Assembly (NCBI RefSeq): GCF_027579695.1
Contig: NC_083583.1
Coordinates: 5,816,260-5,880,259 of the forward strand
Direction: 5' to 3'
Origin: Neoarius graeffei
Taxonomy: Eukaryota; Chordata; Actinopteri; Siluriformes; Ariidae
Length of the DNA stretch: 64,000 bases
The notes below the pieces were generated by a model. It worked only from the letters and a program-made list of their open reading frames with translations. It was not told the DNA's origin and searched no databases. The translations under genes and the position numbers were made by a program. Numbering within the stretch: position 1 is the first letter of the stretch; each line of letters opens with the position of its first letter. Positions 18,380 to 31,098 of the stretch are shown here, piece by piece.

Positions 18380-19497
18380 TCTCTGTTTTGGCCATGTAAT
18401 CATAGCCGGCGATTGCTATAGGCGACCTAGGCAATTGCCTAGAGCGCAAAGTGTGCCCAGGGGCGCCAAGGGCAACCAAAACCCCACCAAAAAGGAGGGA
18501 TGGAGTTATTGAATGGAGATGTTACCAAGTACATCAGTGGTGTACAGTGTTTTCAACCACTGTGCTGCCGAACTCTAGTACCGCGGAACACTAGTGTGCC
18601 GTGAGAGATCACCAAGTGTACCGTGGAAAATTATAGAATGACTGTATATTGTAAATATTGGCAACAGCGCTTTAGTTTCAGGCAACATTTTCTATTGGTG
18701 ATGTGCCTTGAGATTTTTTCATTGAAAAAAGTGCACCCTGGCTCAGAAAGGTTGAAAAACAAGTGTAGCCTACGCAGTAGTGGTCGGTGATTTCCTTATG
18801 CCTACTAAAAATGCACAATGATAGGTTATAAGGGGGGCGGGGGGAGCAGTGTTCATCAGGGAATGAGAATGGCTATCCACTGCAAAAAGTAGCCCAGACT
18901 ACAAGTGCTTAAATGAAGAAATCCAAACTAGGGCGCAAACGAAGGCTACAGGAAGAAACAAATAGAGCCAAGTAAAGTCTGATCTAATCTCTCCTATCAA
19001 CCATTATAGTGGCAAATTAATATTTTAGACGCCTGAATCAATGTCTGCCTAGCTAACTAGATGCAAACAGCAATAGACTTCAATAACAAAGTACCCATAA
19101 TAGCACTTTTGTTTGAAAAACAGCCCATTGATGTCCTAACAGGGTGCTTAAGTTTGCACAATTTAGAATTGTAGAATTTTTTATTCATTTAATTTGTTAA
19201 TTCTTCAGAGATGACTTAACTTTTAATAGCAAAAAAGAAACTAAAAATAATTTCTTGTTTATTGTCCATGCACTACACTTTGAACAGGGTGCGGAAGAGT
19301 TTTTGCCCATTACATGGAGATATGTATTGAATTTGTGTGGTCATTTTACTTTGTGACACTTTATGTGAATAATGATAACAATAATAACAATAATGAAAAA
19401 GATAAAAATGACTTCTTGTTTATTGTCCATGCACCGTACATTGTTTAATAGTAATAGAATAGAGTGATTAGATTAAAGTGTTATTTAGATGTTATTA

Positions 19498-19851
<354 letters not shown>

Positions 19852-19977
19852 CTAAATAATCTGTTGGCATGGAGGTGGGGTCTGATGGTGGGTTTAGAGA
19901 CTCAGAAACCCCAAGATTTTACTTTTTCTTGTAATTCACCAACAGCGATCCTTTTGCCTCTCTTACCCTCCTCATTG

Positions 19978-20361
19978 GGGCGGCACGGTGGTGTAGTGGT
20001 TAGCGCTGTCACCTCACAGCAAGAAGGTCCTGGGTTTGAGCCCCGGGGCCGGCGAGGGCCTTTCTGTGCGGAGTTTGCATGTTCTCCCCGTGTCCGCGTG
20101 GGTTTCCTCCGGGTGCTCCGGTTTCCCCCACAGTCCAAAGACATGCAGGTTAGGTTAACTGGTGACTCTAAATTGAGCGTAGGTGTGAATGTGAGTGTGA
20201 ATGGTTGTCTGTGTCTATGTGTCAGCCCTGTGATGACCTGGCGACTTGTCCAGGGTGTACCCCGCCTTTCGCCCGTAGTCAGCTGGGATAGGCTCCAGCT
20301 CGCCTGCGACCCTGTAGAACAGGATAAAGCGGCTAGAGATAATGAGATGAGATGAGATGAG
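19978..20361 (+). mobile_element. Mermaid-like tRNA-derived SINE, copy 1
   Basis: The head carries a Pol III A box (TAGTGGTTAGCGC) and B box (GGTTTGAGCCCC). The body contains GCATGTTCTCCCCGTGTCCG and the tail is GATGAGATGAGATGAG. A perfect 13-bp target duplication ACCCTCCTCATTG flanks it (19965-19977 and 20362-20374). It lies inside Tc1 F. Confidence 0.92.
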
Positions 20362-20663
20362 ACCCTCCTCATTGTACATAGGGGCAAAATAAACTTGGCT
20401 CCTCTTCCAGGTGAGTTTGTAACGGTTCCAGTTGGTGTCCACTTTTTTATTATCGCCCTAACAGGATATTGGAAGCGGATATTTTCAGGCGAGGAGCTAT
20501 TTTTTATCACCAATCCTTGACTTAGGAAGGTCAATACACTTCTTCTCCCTCGTTTGATTTGTGTCTCTCTTCTCTTCCCCATGTTGATGTTGAGGGAATT
20601 TGGCCTCTGTGTCACCTCATATTTGTTCCCCAGTTAATCAGGAAGTCGTGGATTACAGCTTGA

Positions 20664-20805
20664 GGTTTTTTCCTCATGTCGTTTGAGGGAGTTTTTCCTT
20701 GCCACCGTCACCATAGGCTTGTTCATTGGGGTTAGATTAGGGATAAAATTAGCTCATGTTTAACAATGTTTATTGTTCAAAGCGCTATAGAAATTGACTT
20801 GACGA
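20664..20805 (+). mobile_element. short retroposed tail fragment with 9-bp duplication
   Basis: A 142-bp segment (CCTCATGTCGTTTGAGGGAG to GCTATAGAAATTGACTTGAC) is flanked by ACAGCTTGA on both sides (20655-20663 and 20806-20814) inside Tc1 F. It looks like a 5'-truncated LINE/SINE tail. Confidence 0.6.
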
Positions 20806-21837
20806 ACAGCTTGAAAGTTCTTACACGCTTCAATCAACTCAAATACTGTACAATTTAAATGGGAAACATGCTTCAGGTACATTGTGGTAACATTCACTAT
20901 CATTTCCAGGGGTGCCAATAATAGTGGCACATCTGCTTTTGTTGAAAATAATTATTTCTTGATGAGGAATTTGTTATTCTCTGAATAAATTGACTTCAAT
21001 TAAAGGTTAGATTTTTTCTCATTTTTTCAGTGTGAGATGAAGCGACTTCACCAAAAGGTGGATTTTTTTCCAACCGTTTTTACTCATCGTTACAAAAGGA
21101 GGGGATAATAATCATGTAGGGCACTTTATTATTATCATTTTAAAGGTTTAAAACAATTTAAAAACTGTAGTTGGTTCAGTGTGTTTATATGTAAATCATT
21201 GGTTCCACACCACGTCCACAACAAACTGGTTGGAAGCTTTTCCTGAGAGAAGTGCACGAAAAAACAGCTGCTAGATTTGATGACTCCTCATTGGTTGTGG
21301 TCAAATGAGACCAAAATCAAACTCTTTGTCCATAAACACCATCAAAAAAAAAAAAGGACTGAATGGGGTTTGGTCGCCTCTGCTAAGAGGTTACGACTTG
21401 TGCAATAGACTGACGATGAGTCCAAACAAATAAACATCCCAATATTGGAGTGCATTTTTATGAACGTGTGCGAACCTGAGCGTGTAAAAGATCTTGAAAT
21501 GTTTTAACCCTCTTCAGTTTGTGTATTATTACATTATTGTACTTTAGTACAGTTTATTTAAGTTTAAATTATAAGCAACGAGTGAAAGGAAAATGGTGGA
21601 ACTGCCCTCAAAATCAGACGGAAGATGGCAGCTGGGAAAAAAAATCATGAAAAATAATTCACTGCTTAAATCAGGGATGAATCTTTGTGCCAGTAAATAA
21701 TGAGGCTTTCTTTAAATGTTTGTAAAAGTGTTTCTTATCAAGACGGCTCACATTTAAGGATGAGACTCAGCAAGTAATCGCAAACTCAGAGCAACATCTA
21801 ATATATTTAGTGACCGATCACAGCCGATCGTGCCAAA

Positions 21838-22262
21838 TAACAGTTATTCCACGAAATCGAGTCGTACATGAGCTGATGGCGCGATTATATTAAATTATAT
21901 TAGATTAGATAAGATTAGATTAGATAAAACTTTATTGATCCCTTTGGGAGGGTTCCCTCAGGGAAATTAAAATTCCAGCAGCGTCATTATCGAATAAACA
22001 GAAAATAGAGAAAAACTTCTAGATAAATTAAGTATTAATTTATAATCCATGTATGACGAGATTGAGTGGAATAACTGTTTTATTCTATCCACATTCGCTG
22101 GATTTTAAGAAACACAGCATTTTTGTTTTTATTTTTCGCAAATTCGATAAATAAAAACTTTATACAAAACGTCCGACAAAATAATTTCTGCTTAGAATGT
22201 AAACAAACCAGTGAAATGACAGGAGCAATTTGTGAAAAATGCTGCTATAATAATAATAATAA
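21838..22262 (-). mobile_element. Crypton-like non-autonomous element, copy 2 (partial, - strand)
   Basis: Inverse orientation of the family at 42525-43052: CACGAAATCGAGTCGTACATG, GACAAAATAATTTCTGCTTAG and ATGACAGGAGCAATTTGTG. It is interrupted at about 21890-22030 by a TTAGATTAGATAAAACTTTATTGATCCC-type repeat. The mini-exon end is missing, and a SINE (22274-22652) abuts it. Confidence 0.55.
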
Positions 22263-22273
22263 TTCTTGGAAAT

Positions 22274-22652
22274 GGCGGCACGGTGGTGTAGTGGTTAGCA
22301 CTGTCGCCTCACAGCAAGAAGGTCCGGGTTTGAGCCCCGTGGCCGGCGAGGGCCTTTCTGTGCGGAGTTTGCATGTTCTCCCCGTGTCCGCGTGGGTTTC
22401 CTCCGGGTGCTCCGGTTTCCCCCACAGTCCAAAGACATGCAGGTTAGGTTAACTGGTGACTCTAAATTGAGCGTAGGTGTGAATGTGAGTGTGAATGGTT
22501 GTCTGTGTCTATGTGTCAGCCCTGTGATGACCTGGCGACTTGTCCAGGGTGTACCCCGCCTTTCGCCCGTAGTCAGCTGGGATAGGCTCCAGCTCGCCTG
22601 CGACCCTGTAGAACAGGATAAAGCGGCTACAGATAATGAGATGAGATGAGAT
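22274..22652 (+). mobile_element. Mermaid-like SINE, copy 2
   Basis: Full-length copy with tRNA-like head and GATGAGATGAGAT tail, nearly identical to copy 1. Target duplication not clear. Confidence 0.9.
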
Positions 22653-23310
22653 CATTTCCAAGTAAAACAGGAAAAAAGGTTTTGGCTTTTTTTCTGGATG
22701 ATTCATCCCGTTCTCATCCAATTCATATCCAATCAAATGCTCTTGACAAAGCACATGTCCCACCCATGTAAATAAATTGGGACTTGGGTGTGACAATTTT
22801 TCTTGCTTTCATTACTGAATGATTTGTTTTATTTGTCCTAATTTCTGGGTTTGTGTTGGTGTGCTTTCTTATTTTTTTTATTTTCTTGAATTAATGCCAG
22901 TAAGATAAAACAGCTGGTTTTCACTCAACGTTCTGGATGATGCTCTTCGTCCCCGATCGAGTGAACTAGCAGGACACCGTGTTTTTGATCGAGACTCCAA
23001 AGCTGTGGATAAGGGCGTCGACTAATTGCTGTAAATGTAATAAAAACATGCAACATGAACTCTACAGTATATTCCAGATATAAATCGCAGTAATCCATGC
23101 AGATTAGATGATCTGAAGTTGATCAGTTTGAGGTTTACATTCGTTAATCTTCTTTGGCGTAAATGTACCAGGAGCATGAGTCGACTACAAACATTTTTTT
23201 TTCTAAATTGACAGGACTTTCATTTTAAATGTCTCACTGAAGGTTTAACTCCTAAATAAATGAAAATGTGTGCATCAAATTACTGAACATAAATGTCCCG
23301 ACTATCCCAA
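22653..23310. other. intergenic, nothing recognised
   Basis: No coding similarity or repeat boundaries seen. Confidence 0.45.
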
Positions 23311-23313
23311 TAT

Positions 23314-23818
23314 ACACTCTATAGCCAGATGTTTGTGAACTTCTGACCATCAATTAATATTTTGGAGGGGAATTTTAAGCCTTTATTCGTCACACATGTG
23401 CATTTGAACACAGTGAAATTGTTTCTCTGTATTTCACCTATCTGGGGATGTGAGCACACACCCTGAGCAGTTGACAGCTGTGCTGCAGGATCTGGGGAGC
23501 AGTTTGGGGTTAGGTGCCTTGCTCAAGGGCACTTCAGCCATTCCTGCTGGTCCAAACCAGCAACCTTTTGGGTCCAAAGCTGCTTCTCTAACCTTTAGGC
23601 CATGGCTTCCCCCAATCACACCCATATGAGGATCTTGGCAGAAAGATTGAAGGACAAAATTGTATAGAACGTCTTTGTACGAGTCTCCAGCTTGCCTGCG
23701 ACCCTGTAGAACACGATAAGCGGCTACGGATAATGGATAGATGGATGGATGGATGTCTTTGTATGCTGGAACTCAAACCTGTGCATAAAGCGAGCTCCAT
23801 GAAGACACGACCTGTTCA
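23314..23818 (+). mobile_element. Tc1-like element J, 5' part, interrupted by two SINE fragments
   Basis: Starts with ITR CACTCTATAGCCAGATGTTT...TTCTGACCATCA and resumes after insertions as ATCACACCCATATGAGG, ATTGTATAGAACGTCTTTGT and GTGCATAAAGCGAGCTCCAT. Insertions are a - strand tRNA-type SINE (about 23352-23612) and a SINE tail fragment (about 23680-23752). Collinear later pieces are at about 28222-28320, 33529-33547/34203-34225 and 36801-36851. Confidence 0.6.
23352..23612 (-). mobile_element. tRNA-derived SINE, GGAAGCCATGGCC family (- strand)
   Basis: Read on the - strand it begins GGGGAAGCCATGGCCTAAAG, has a B-box-like GGTTGCTGGTTTG, then GCAGGAATGGCTGAAGTGCC and CTTGAGCAAGGCACCTAACC. 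It is a different tRNA-SINE family from the Mermaid-like copies. Other copies: 29681-33064 (split), 42256-42470 and 62541-62755. Confidence 0.7.
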
Positions 23819-24430
23819 CGGGTGCAGACTGGCATTCGGGAAGTTTGGGAATTTTTGTTTTTTGCAGTGACACGGCTGGTGCGAGCTGTAATTGCAGGCA
23901 GCAGTTGATATCATAACTGAAAGTATCTCACACTCAGGCAGCTGGTCTGTCGCACTCGTTGCTGAGACATGGACAGAAAGAGAAAACCTGCAGCTGGCGG
24001 TGCAGAGAAGGTGTGCCACATAGCGTGCTGAGACAGCGTATTTATTTAAGCAGGTGATGATGAGGACAATGTCGAAGAGACAGAAGCATCATCGAGGAGT
24101 GAGCAGGGAGCAGGTGCTTTGTCATGCTTACATGCTCAGTGCTGTGACCAAGCGAAAGGAATCGACTAAAGAACAAAATGTTTTTGTTCACCTTGGGGTT
24201 TCAAGGCTGCAGCTTGGACCGTTTCCAAGGTTTAACTCATCAGACTCAGTGCACAAAATGTTCTTCTCGACTCGTGATCAATTCTTTTTCACGTTCTAAC
24301 CCGGAAGGTGTATAATATTTTAGAGCAAGCCCAGAAATAAAAATGATTTGTGAACTAGATCTACTTACTCTACAATCAAAACAAACAGATGAACATGGCT
24401 CCGAACATGAAAGAGAAAGCATGGAAGAGG
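23819..24430. other. intergenic; possible hAT 5' fragment at about 23960-24020
   Basis: At about 23967 an ATG opens MDRKRKPAAGGAEK, resembling the start of hAT-type transposases before the BED zinc finger. The frame is not maintained. Nothing else recognised. Confidence 0.35.
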
Positions 24431-25061
24431 AGGAACCAGGAACCACGAATAGGAATTTGAGGAGAAAATTCCTGAATACTAGTGAAATTATCTTGCTGCA
24501 TGGATGGATAATTTTACTTGACAAGACATCTTGGAAGAAGTTGATTACAATCTAGAACTAGTTTTAATGATCTCACAGTTGGCGTCTTGTTTTCTTCTCA
24601 TAGGAAATACAAGATCGTTTCAACTATATTCGAGATATTCGAACTTGCTAAGGTATCGTTTTTGCAGTGTAGAAGAAAACAAGACACCAACTCTGAGATT
24701 ATTAAAACTACACTGCAAAAAATGGCCTTTCAAAAATAAGAAATAAAAGATTAAAACATTTGCTTGAATCAGGTGAAAAAAAATCTGCCAATGGAACTAG
24801 TCAAATTTGACTTGGTAAGATTTCTTCAAGTAAGATGAAAAGTCTAACCTGTTTTTAGATGAAATAATTCCAAAATAAGATTGGGGAACTTATTATGCGA
24901 GATCTGATTAACTCAAAATAATCAAAATAGTTCTTATAACAAGATCGTACTTCTTACATTTAGCCATTCAAGTCATTTTTATTTATTTCATTTTAAGGGT
25001 ATTTCACTTAAATTCATGACAAAGTCTTAGCAGTAAAAACTGAATTTAAGATAAATATACT

Positions 25062-25433
25062 CTCATTCTCATCTCATTATATCTAGCCGCTTTATCCTGT
25101 TCTACAGGGTCGCAGGCGAGCTGGAGCCTATCCCAGCTGACTACGGGCGAAAGGCGGGGTACACCCTGGACAAGTCGCCAGGTCATCACAGGGCTGACAC
25201 ATAGACACAGACAACCATTCACACTCACATTCACACCTACGCTCAATTTAGAGTCACCAGTTAACCTAACCTGCATGTCTTTGGACTGTGGGGGAAACCG
25301 GAGCACCCGGAGGAAACCCACACGGACACGGGGAGAACATGCAAACTCCGCACAGAAAGGCCTTCACCGGCCACGAACCCGGACCTTCTTGCTGTGAGGC
25401 AACAGCGCTAACCACTACACCACCATGCCGCCC
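25062..25433 (-). mobile_element. Mermaid-like SINE, copy 3 (- strand)
   Basis: Full length, inverse orientation, with perfect 13-bp target duplication AGATAAATATACT at 25049-25061 and 25434-25446. Confidence 0.92.
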
Positions 25434-26159
25434 AGATAAATATACTAATATTAGGATTGTTAAATTCTACAACTAAGCATTGCTAGCTTAAAAAATTCTC
25501 TTTTTGTGACCTGTAATTAGTAAAATACTCTAGATATGAGACCAGAGACTATCTTGAATCAAGTTGACGACACGTGTAGCATTGCAACAAGTTTATTTTT
25601 TTTTCCCATTTCAACATTCAAACATTAAAATGTCTCTTAAGAGTCCACTTCCCCAGGACCTCAGGCACCAAAAAAAAAAATAATAATAATAATAAAAAAG
25701 TCTACGCATTTTGACTTACAGTGCTTACACAACGCCAAAGCAACAGTGCATTTTGGGGGCACTGACTATTCATGTGTATGAGGGGTTTACAAGATCAGGC
25801 ACAAAAAAACCCACAAACAAACAAACACTGAACTTAACTCACAGCATTCCAAAAAGACGTCACTAAAACGCCTCCACTCACTCATAGCCTTTTTGAAGGC
25901 ACTTGTCTGGTCTAGAGTCTGTAGAGCATCTAGAAGGAGCTCACTCTGAATGACTGAGAAAACAGTCGCAGTAAACTTAGGATCTGTAAGGTGGAGTTGA
26001 ATTGTAATGAAAGATTCAAAGATTTCAGTAAAGTTTATTTATTCCCAAAACAAGCATACTTTGTTTTTTTTTTTCTTGAAACAAGATGAACCGCAGTTGA
26101 CAAATGTCCAAAATGTACTGACTTGTTTAAAAAAAAAACTTCTTTTATTTTCAAAGGTG

Positions 26160-26531
26160 GGTGACACGGTGGTGTAGTGGTTAGCGCTGTCGCCTCACAG
26201 CAAGAAGGTCCGGGTTCGAGCCCTGTGGCCGGCGAGGGCCTTTCTGTGCGGAGTTTGCATGTTCTCCCCGTGTCCGCGTGGGTTTCCTCCGGGTGCTCCG
26301 GTTTCCCCCACAGTCCAAAGACATGCAGGTTAGGTTAACTGGTGACTCTAAATTGAGCGTAGGTGTGAATGTGAGTGTGAATGGTTGTCTGTGTCTATGT
26401 GTCAGCCCTGTGATGACCTGGCGACTTGTCCAGGGTGTACCCCGCCTTTCACCCGTAGTCAGCTGGGATAGGCTCCAGCTCGCCTGCGACCCTGTAGAAC
26501 AGGATAAAGCGGCTACAGATAATGAGATGAG
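26160..26531 (+). mobile_element. Mermaid-like SINE, copy 4
   Basis: Full length, flanked by perfect 13-bp duplication ATTTTCAAAGGTG (26147-26159 and 26532-26544). Confidence 0.92.
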
Positions 26532-26995
26532 ATTTTCAAAGGTGCTCCAAATAAGACTTTTTCAAGACATTTTGTCTATACAAGATTTTCAAGATGGACT
26601 GTCTAAAAACTAGCCTTTCTAGCTAAATGAGGTTTTGCTTGTTGGGCAATTATGTCTTATAATAAGGGTGGCGAGATGTTTTGACTTGAAAATAGACAAA
26701 TAAACTTCCTAAGATTTTTATTTTTTGCAGTGTACTTCTAGATTGTCACCAACTTCTTTCAAGATGTCTTGTCAAGTAAAATTGTCTGTCCATGCAGCAA
26801 GATAACTTCACTAGTATTCAGGAATTTTCTCCTCAAATTCAGTTTTCAATTTTTTTGCAGTGTGCACTATTGAATATTATTGTGTGACTGAAGTAAATTA
26901 GAGCGCAATACATCATTCATATGATCAGGATATTTATTGTTGCATTACAAGAAACAGAATGAATGGTGAGAATGTTCCATAACACACCGCACACA

Positions 26996-27988
26996 CTCAT
27001 CGGCCACTTTAATCAGAACTTGTTCTTGGCTGCAGGAGTGGAACCCAACGTGTTCTTCTCTCTCTGTTACATGCTGAGATGCTTTTCTGCTCACCACGGC
27101 TGTACAGAATGATAATATGAGTTACTATATGAGTCCTTCCTGGAAAAAAAACCCCAAACCTCAAACCAATCTGTCCATTTTCCTTTGACCTTTCTTCTCA
27201 ACAAGGTGTTTTTTTTTTTCACCCACAGAACTGTCACCGGGCGGCACGGTGGTGTAGTGGTTAGCGCTGTCGCCTCAGAGCAAGAAGGTCCGGGTTCGAG
27301 CCCCGTGGCCGGCGAGGGCCTTTCTGTGCGGAGTTTGCATGTTCTCCCCGTGTCCGCGTGGGTTTCCTCCGGGTGCTCCGGTTTCCCCCACAGTCCAAAG
27401 ACATGCAGGTTAGGTTAACTGGTGACTCTAAATTGAGCGTAGGTGTGAATGTGAGTGTGAATGGTTGTCTGTGTCTATGTGTCAGCCCTGTGATGACCTG
27501 GCGACTTGTCCAGGGTGTACCCCGCCTTTCGCCCGTAGTCAGCTGGGATAGGCTCCAGCTCGCCTGCGACCCTGTAGAACAGGATAAAGCGGCTACAGAT
27601 AATGAGATGAGATGAGATGAGAACTGTCACCCACTCCCTCAATGTCTGTTCTTTGTTTTTCACACCATTTTTTCTGTGTAAACTCGAGAGACTGTGTGAG
27701 AACCCCAGGAAAGCAGATCAGCAGTTTCTGAAATACTCAAACCAGCCGTCCAGCAGTCTGGTTCAAACCAATTAACACCCATGCCATAGTGAAACAAAGT
27801 CACACTTTCACTGAGATCACAATTTTTCCCGTTCTGATGTTTGAACATGGCGAACATTACCAGAAGCTCTTGATTTGTATCTGTGTGATTTGACGCATCG
27901 TGCTGCTTTCAAGGGATCGGTTGATTGGAGAACTGCATCAAACAGAACAGCACGTGTTCCTAGTGGGTGTTCCTAATAAAGTGGCCAG
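26996..27988 (-). mobile_element. deleted Tc1-like element with SINE insertion
   Basis: Inverted ends CTCATCGGCCACTTTAATCA and TAATAAAGTGGCCAGTGAG. On the - strand, 27660-27857 encodes a transposase N-terminal relic (SISETADLLSWGSHTVSRVY, the helix-turn-helix region). The catalytic part is gone. SINE copy 5 sits inside. Confidence 0.7.
27239..27619 (+). mobile_element. Mermaid-like SINE, copy 5
   Basis: Full length with perfect 12-bp duplication AGAACTGTCACC (27227-27238 and 27620-27631). Confidence 0.92.
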
Positions 27989-28221
27989 TGAGTTGATGTA
28001 CTTGCCTACTTGTGAATGAATGCAACAGAATCCGAGGCTCATGTCAGACAGTCCAAATGATGTCTGGTTTACGCTTTTTAACAAACGCATTAATCTGAGC
28101 TACACAGGGAAAGTTTTCTTTTCATTCATGATTCATTCTGAATTCGGTTGATCAAATCGAGGACGCTTGACAGCAAATTCCCAGGCTACGTTTTGTTGCC
28201 AGTCCGCCCGTGTGTGATGTA

Positions 28222-28320
28222 TTAAGGTTTGAGTGGAAGTACTCGAGTGTCCTGCACTGACCCCTGACCTCAACCCCACTGAACGTCTTTGGGATGAAGT
28301 GGAACACCGACTAAAACCAT
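28222..28320 (+). pseudogene. Tc1-like element J, transposase C-terminal fragment
   Basis: AGGTTTGAGTGGAAGTACTC and CTGACCTCAACCCCACTGAA (the L-N-P-x-E catalytic Glu region, here ACT-GAA) followed by CTTTGGGATGAAGTGGAAC. It picks up where the fragment ending near 23818 leaves off. Confidence 0.6.
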
Positions 28321-28865
28321 GAATGCGCGTGATCATCTCAAGGCACAATCTACCATCACACAGCCTTACCGTTTTAACACCGTTGTAATCAATGCTCCAC
28401 TAAAATGATTAAAATGTCAGGGTTTCGGGGAACATTGTGCCTTTTCTTATAAATCTGGATCTGCTTTCTTTTCCTCTTGCATCAAACCTCCAGCAGGTTC
28501 TCACCTCGACAGCTCTGTGTTTCCAGTGGAGCTTATCTGGCAAACAGCTTTTAATAAAAAGAAACGGGAAAAACACATGATCCTGTGTTGCACCGGAGCA
28601 GCTGGTAGCCATGAAAAAAAAAAAAGAATGAATAGCTTGATCGATTTAACACATCAGTAGGATGGTACTGAAGTACAGGAGCACTATCTCACTGGACTCG
28701 TTCGTTGATGGTTGCACCGAAATTAAAAGTAAAATAAACTTTTAAACAAAAGTTATGGCGGAACGTCTGCAGTTTTTTATTATACCAATATTACATTTCA
28801 TTGGAAAGCACAACTGTAAAAGATGCATGCACTTCAAATCAAAACAGGCTAAATCCAGCCTATGA
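28321..28865. other. intergenic, nothing recognised
   Basis: No coding or repeat structure that I can name. Confidence 0.45.
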
Positions 28866-28867
28866 AA

Positions 28868-29110
28868 ACCGTGCAGCTCTGGGTTCATGATCAGAAGGTC
28901 GGGGGTTCAAGCCCCAGCACTGCCAAGCCGTATCTTGTCTGACCTCAGCTTCTTAACAAGCTGGGATATGCGAAGGAACGAATTTCATTGTGCTGTAATA
29001 CGGTTAAGATGTTGGATGACTGATCAGAAGGTCTTGAGATCAAATCTCAGCACTGCCAAGCTGCCACGACTGGGCCCTTGAACAAGACCTTTCACCGTGA
29101 ACTGTAAGTC
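28868..29110 (+). repeat. diverged tRNA-SINE-like sequence, two partial heads
   Basis: Two B-box-like segments follow each other: GGTCGGGGGTTCAAGCCCC with CAGCACTGCCAAGC, and GTCTTGAGATCAAATCTCAG with the same CACTGCCAAGC word about 150 bp later. The surrounding sequence is diverged. Confidence 0.5.
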
Positions 29111-30057
29111 ATAAAGGTAAAATTTATGACATCTGCAATCACAGGGGACAACACTTGACTTTTGGAAGCGGCGTGGTGTTATAAACTATTAAAACATTTC
29201 ATTCGTTTCTGTTCAGGCCGAGCACGGCATGTTTATAGAGCACGGTGTTGGTTACTGAATATGCAGGATATTTTACCATTCAAAACATTTCAACAGGCAG
29301 CACTCTGAGCACCTAATGTCCTACGACGCCCCAAATCAAGCAGCTCAATGGTCATGTGACAATGCAGTCATATCCTGGTCTGGAGGTCCAGGCTGTTCTA
29401 CGAGTCAGCAAGCACAAGACACAATGAGGTGGGGGAAGAACTTGCAGGGTCTTGGAAGTTTGGATGTAAATTGGCCCCTTTGAGCTTCTAACGGCATCAG
29501 GTACAGAGGATTTGACCCTCAAAGTCCGACAGAAAACTAAAGTGATAAACATTATTTCTTAAGTTTTTCAAGAGAGATTTTTAGACCTTTGACTCCGGGT
29601 TGTTAATAAGAGCATCTTTATGTCGAAGCTATAGCTTTGTGGCTCTCTGGCTCCTCAGGCCCCTGGGCCTAACCCCATCATTACAGGCATTTACAGTGGT
29701 GCTTGAAAGTTTGTAACTCTTTAGAATTTTCTATATTTCTGCATAAATATGACCTAAAACATCATCAGATTTTCACGCAAGTCCTAAAAGTAGATAAAGA
29801 AAACCCAGTTAAACAAATGAGACAGAAATATTATACTTGGTCATTTATTTATTGAGGAAAATGATCCAATATTACATATCTGTGAGTGGCAAAAGTATGT
29901 GAACCTCTAGGATTAGCAGTTAATTTGAAGGTGAAATTAGAGTCAGGTGTTTTCAATCAATGGGATGACAATCAGGTGTGAGTGGGCACCCTGTTTTATT
30001 GAAAGAACAGGGATCTATCAAAGTCTGATCTTCACAACACGTTTGTGGAAGTGTATC

Positions 30058-31080
30058 ATGGCACGAACAAAGGAGATTTCTGAGGACCTCAGAAAAAGCG
30101 TTGTTGATCCTCATCAGGATGGAAAAGGTTACAAAACCATCTCTAAAGAGTTTGGACTCCACCAATCCACAGTCAGACAGATTGTGTACAAATGGAGGAA
30201 GTTCAAGACCATCGTTACCCTCCCCAGGAGTGGTCGACCAACAAAGATCACTCCAAGAGCAAGGCGTGTAATAGTCGGCGAGGTCATAAAGGACCCCAGG
30301 GTAACTTCTAAGCAACTGAAGGCCTCTCTCACATCGGCTAATGTTAATGTTCATGAGTCCACCATCAGGAGAACACTGAACAACAATGGTGTGCATGGCA
30401 GGGTTGCAAGGAGAAAGCCACTGCTCTCCAAAAAGAACATTGTTGCTCATCTGCAGTTTGCTAAACATCACGTGGACAAGCCAGAAGGCTATTGGAAAAA
30501 TGTTCTGTGGACGGATGAGACCAAAATATAACTTTTTGGTTTAAATGAGAAGCGTTATGTTTGGAGAAAGGAAAACACTGCATTCCAGTATAAGAACCTT
30601 ATCCCATCTGTGAAACATGGTGGTGGTGGTATCATGGTTTGGGCCTGTTTTGCTGCATCTGGGCCAGGACGGCTTGCCATCATTGATGGAACAATGAATT
30701 CTGAATTATACCAGCGAATTCTAAAGGAAAACGTCAGGACATCTGTGCATGAATTGAATCTCAAGAGAAGGTGGGTCATGCAGCAGGACAACGACCCTAA
30801 GCACACAAATCGTTCTGCCAAAGAATGGTTAAAGAAGAATAAAGTGAATGTTTTGGAATGGCCAAGTCAAAGTCCTGACCTTAATCCAATTGAAATGTTG
30901 TGGAAGGACCTGAAGCGAGCAGTTCATGTGAGGAAACCCACCGACATCCCAGAGTTGAAGCTGTTCTGTACGGAGGAACGGGCTAAAATTCCTCCAAGCC
31001 GGTGTGCAGGACTGATCAACAGTTACCGCAAACGTTTAGTTGCAGTTATTGCTGCACAAGTGGGTCACACCAGGTACTGA
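30058..31080 (+). pseudogene. Tc1 transposase (element A), one nonsense codon
   Basis: A 340-codon frame starting MARTKEISEDLRKSVVDPHQ, with paired helix-turn-helix (STVRQIVYKWRK), the DD34E catalytic residues WTDET, QQDNDPKH and LNPIE, and the glycine-rich box GGGGIMVWACFAA. Frame and length are complete except for TAA at 30529-30531, just after the first catalytic Asp (ETKI-stop-LFG). Relatives have a sense codon there. One substitution inactivates it; otherwise it is unusually well preserved. Confidence 0.93.
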
Positions 31081-31098
31081 AAGCAAAGGTTCACATAC

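Larger units (their letters stand above)
24455..26850. mobile_element. 2.4-kb fold-back DNA element carrying two SINEs
   Basis: The left arm 24455-24560 (GAGGAGAAAATTCCTGAATA, TTACTTGACAAGACATCTTG) is inversely repeated at 26745-26850 with few differences. Inside are CACTGCAAAAAA inverted ends at 24713 and about 26723-26735. The interior is AT-rich non-coding sequence plus SINE copies 3 and 4. Confidence 0.7.

Noticed and set aside
19978..20060. Functional tRNA genes at the SINE heads
   Set aside because: A and B boxes are present but the sequence does not fold as a complete tRNA and is continuous with the SINE body and tail in every copy.
20215..20442. Coding ORFs in the SINEs (e.g. MGFLRVLRFPPQSKDMQVRL repeated at many sites)
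   Set aside because: The same peptide recurs wherever the SINE occurs. It is an open frame of the SINE body, with target duplications showing retroposition.
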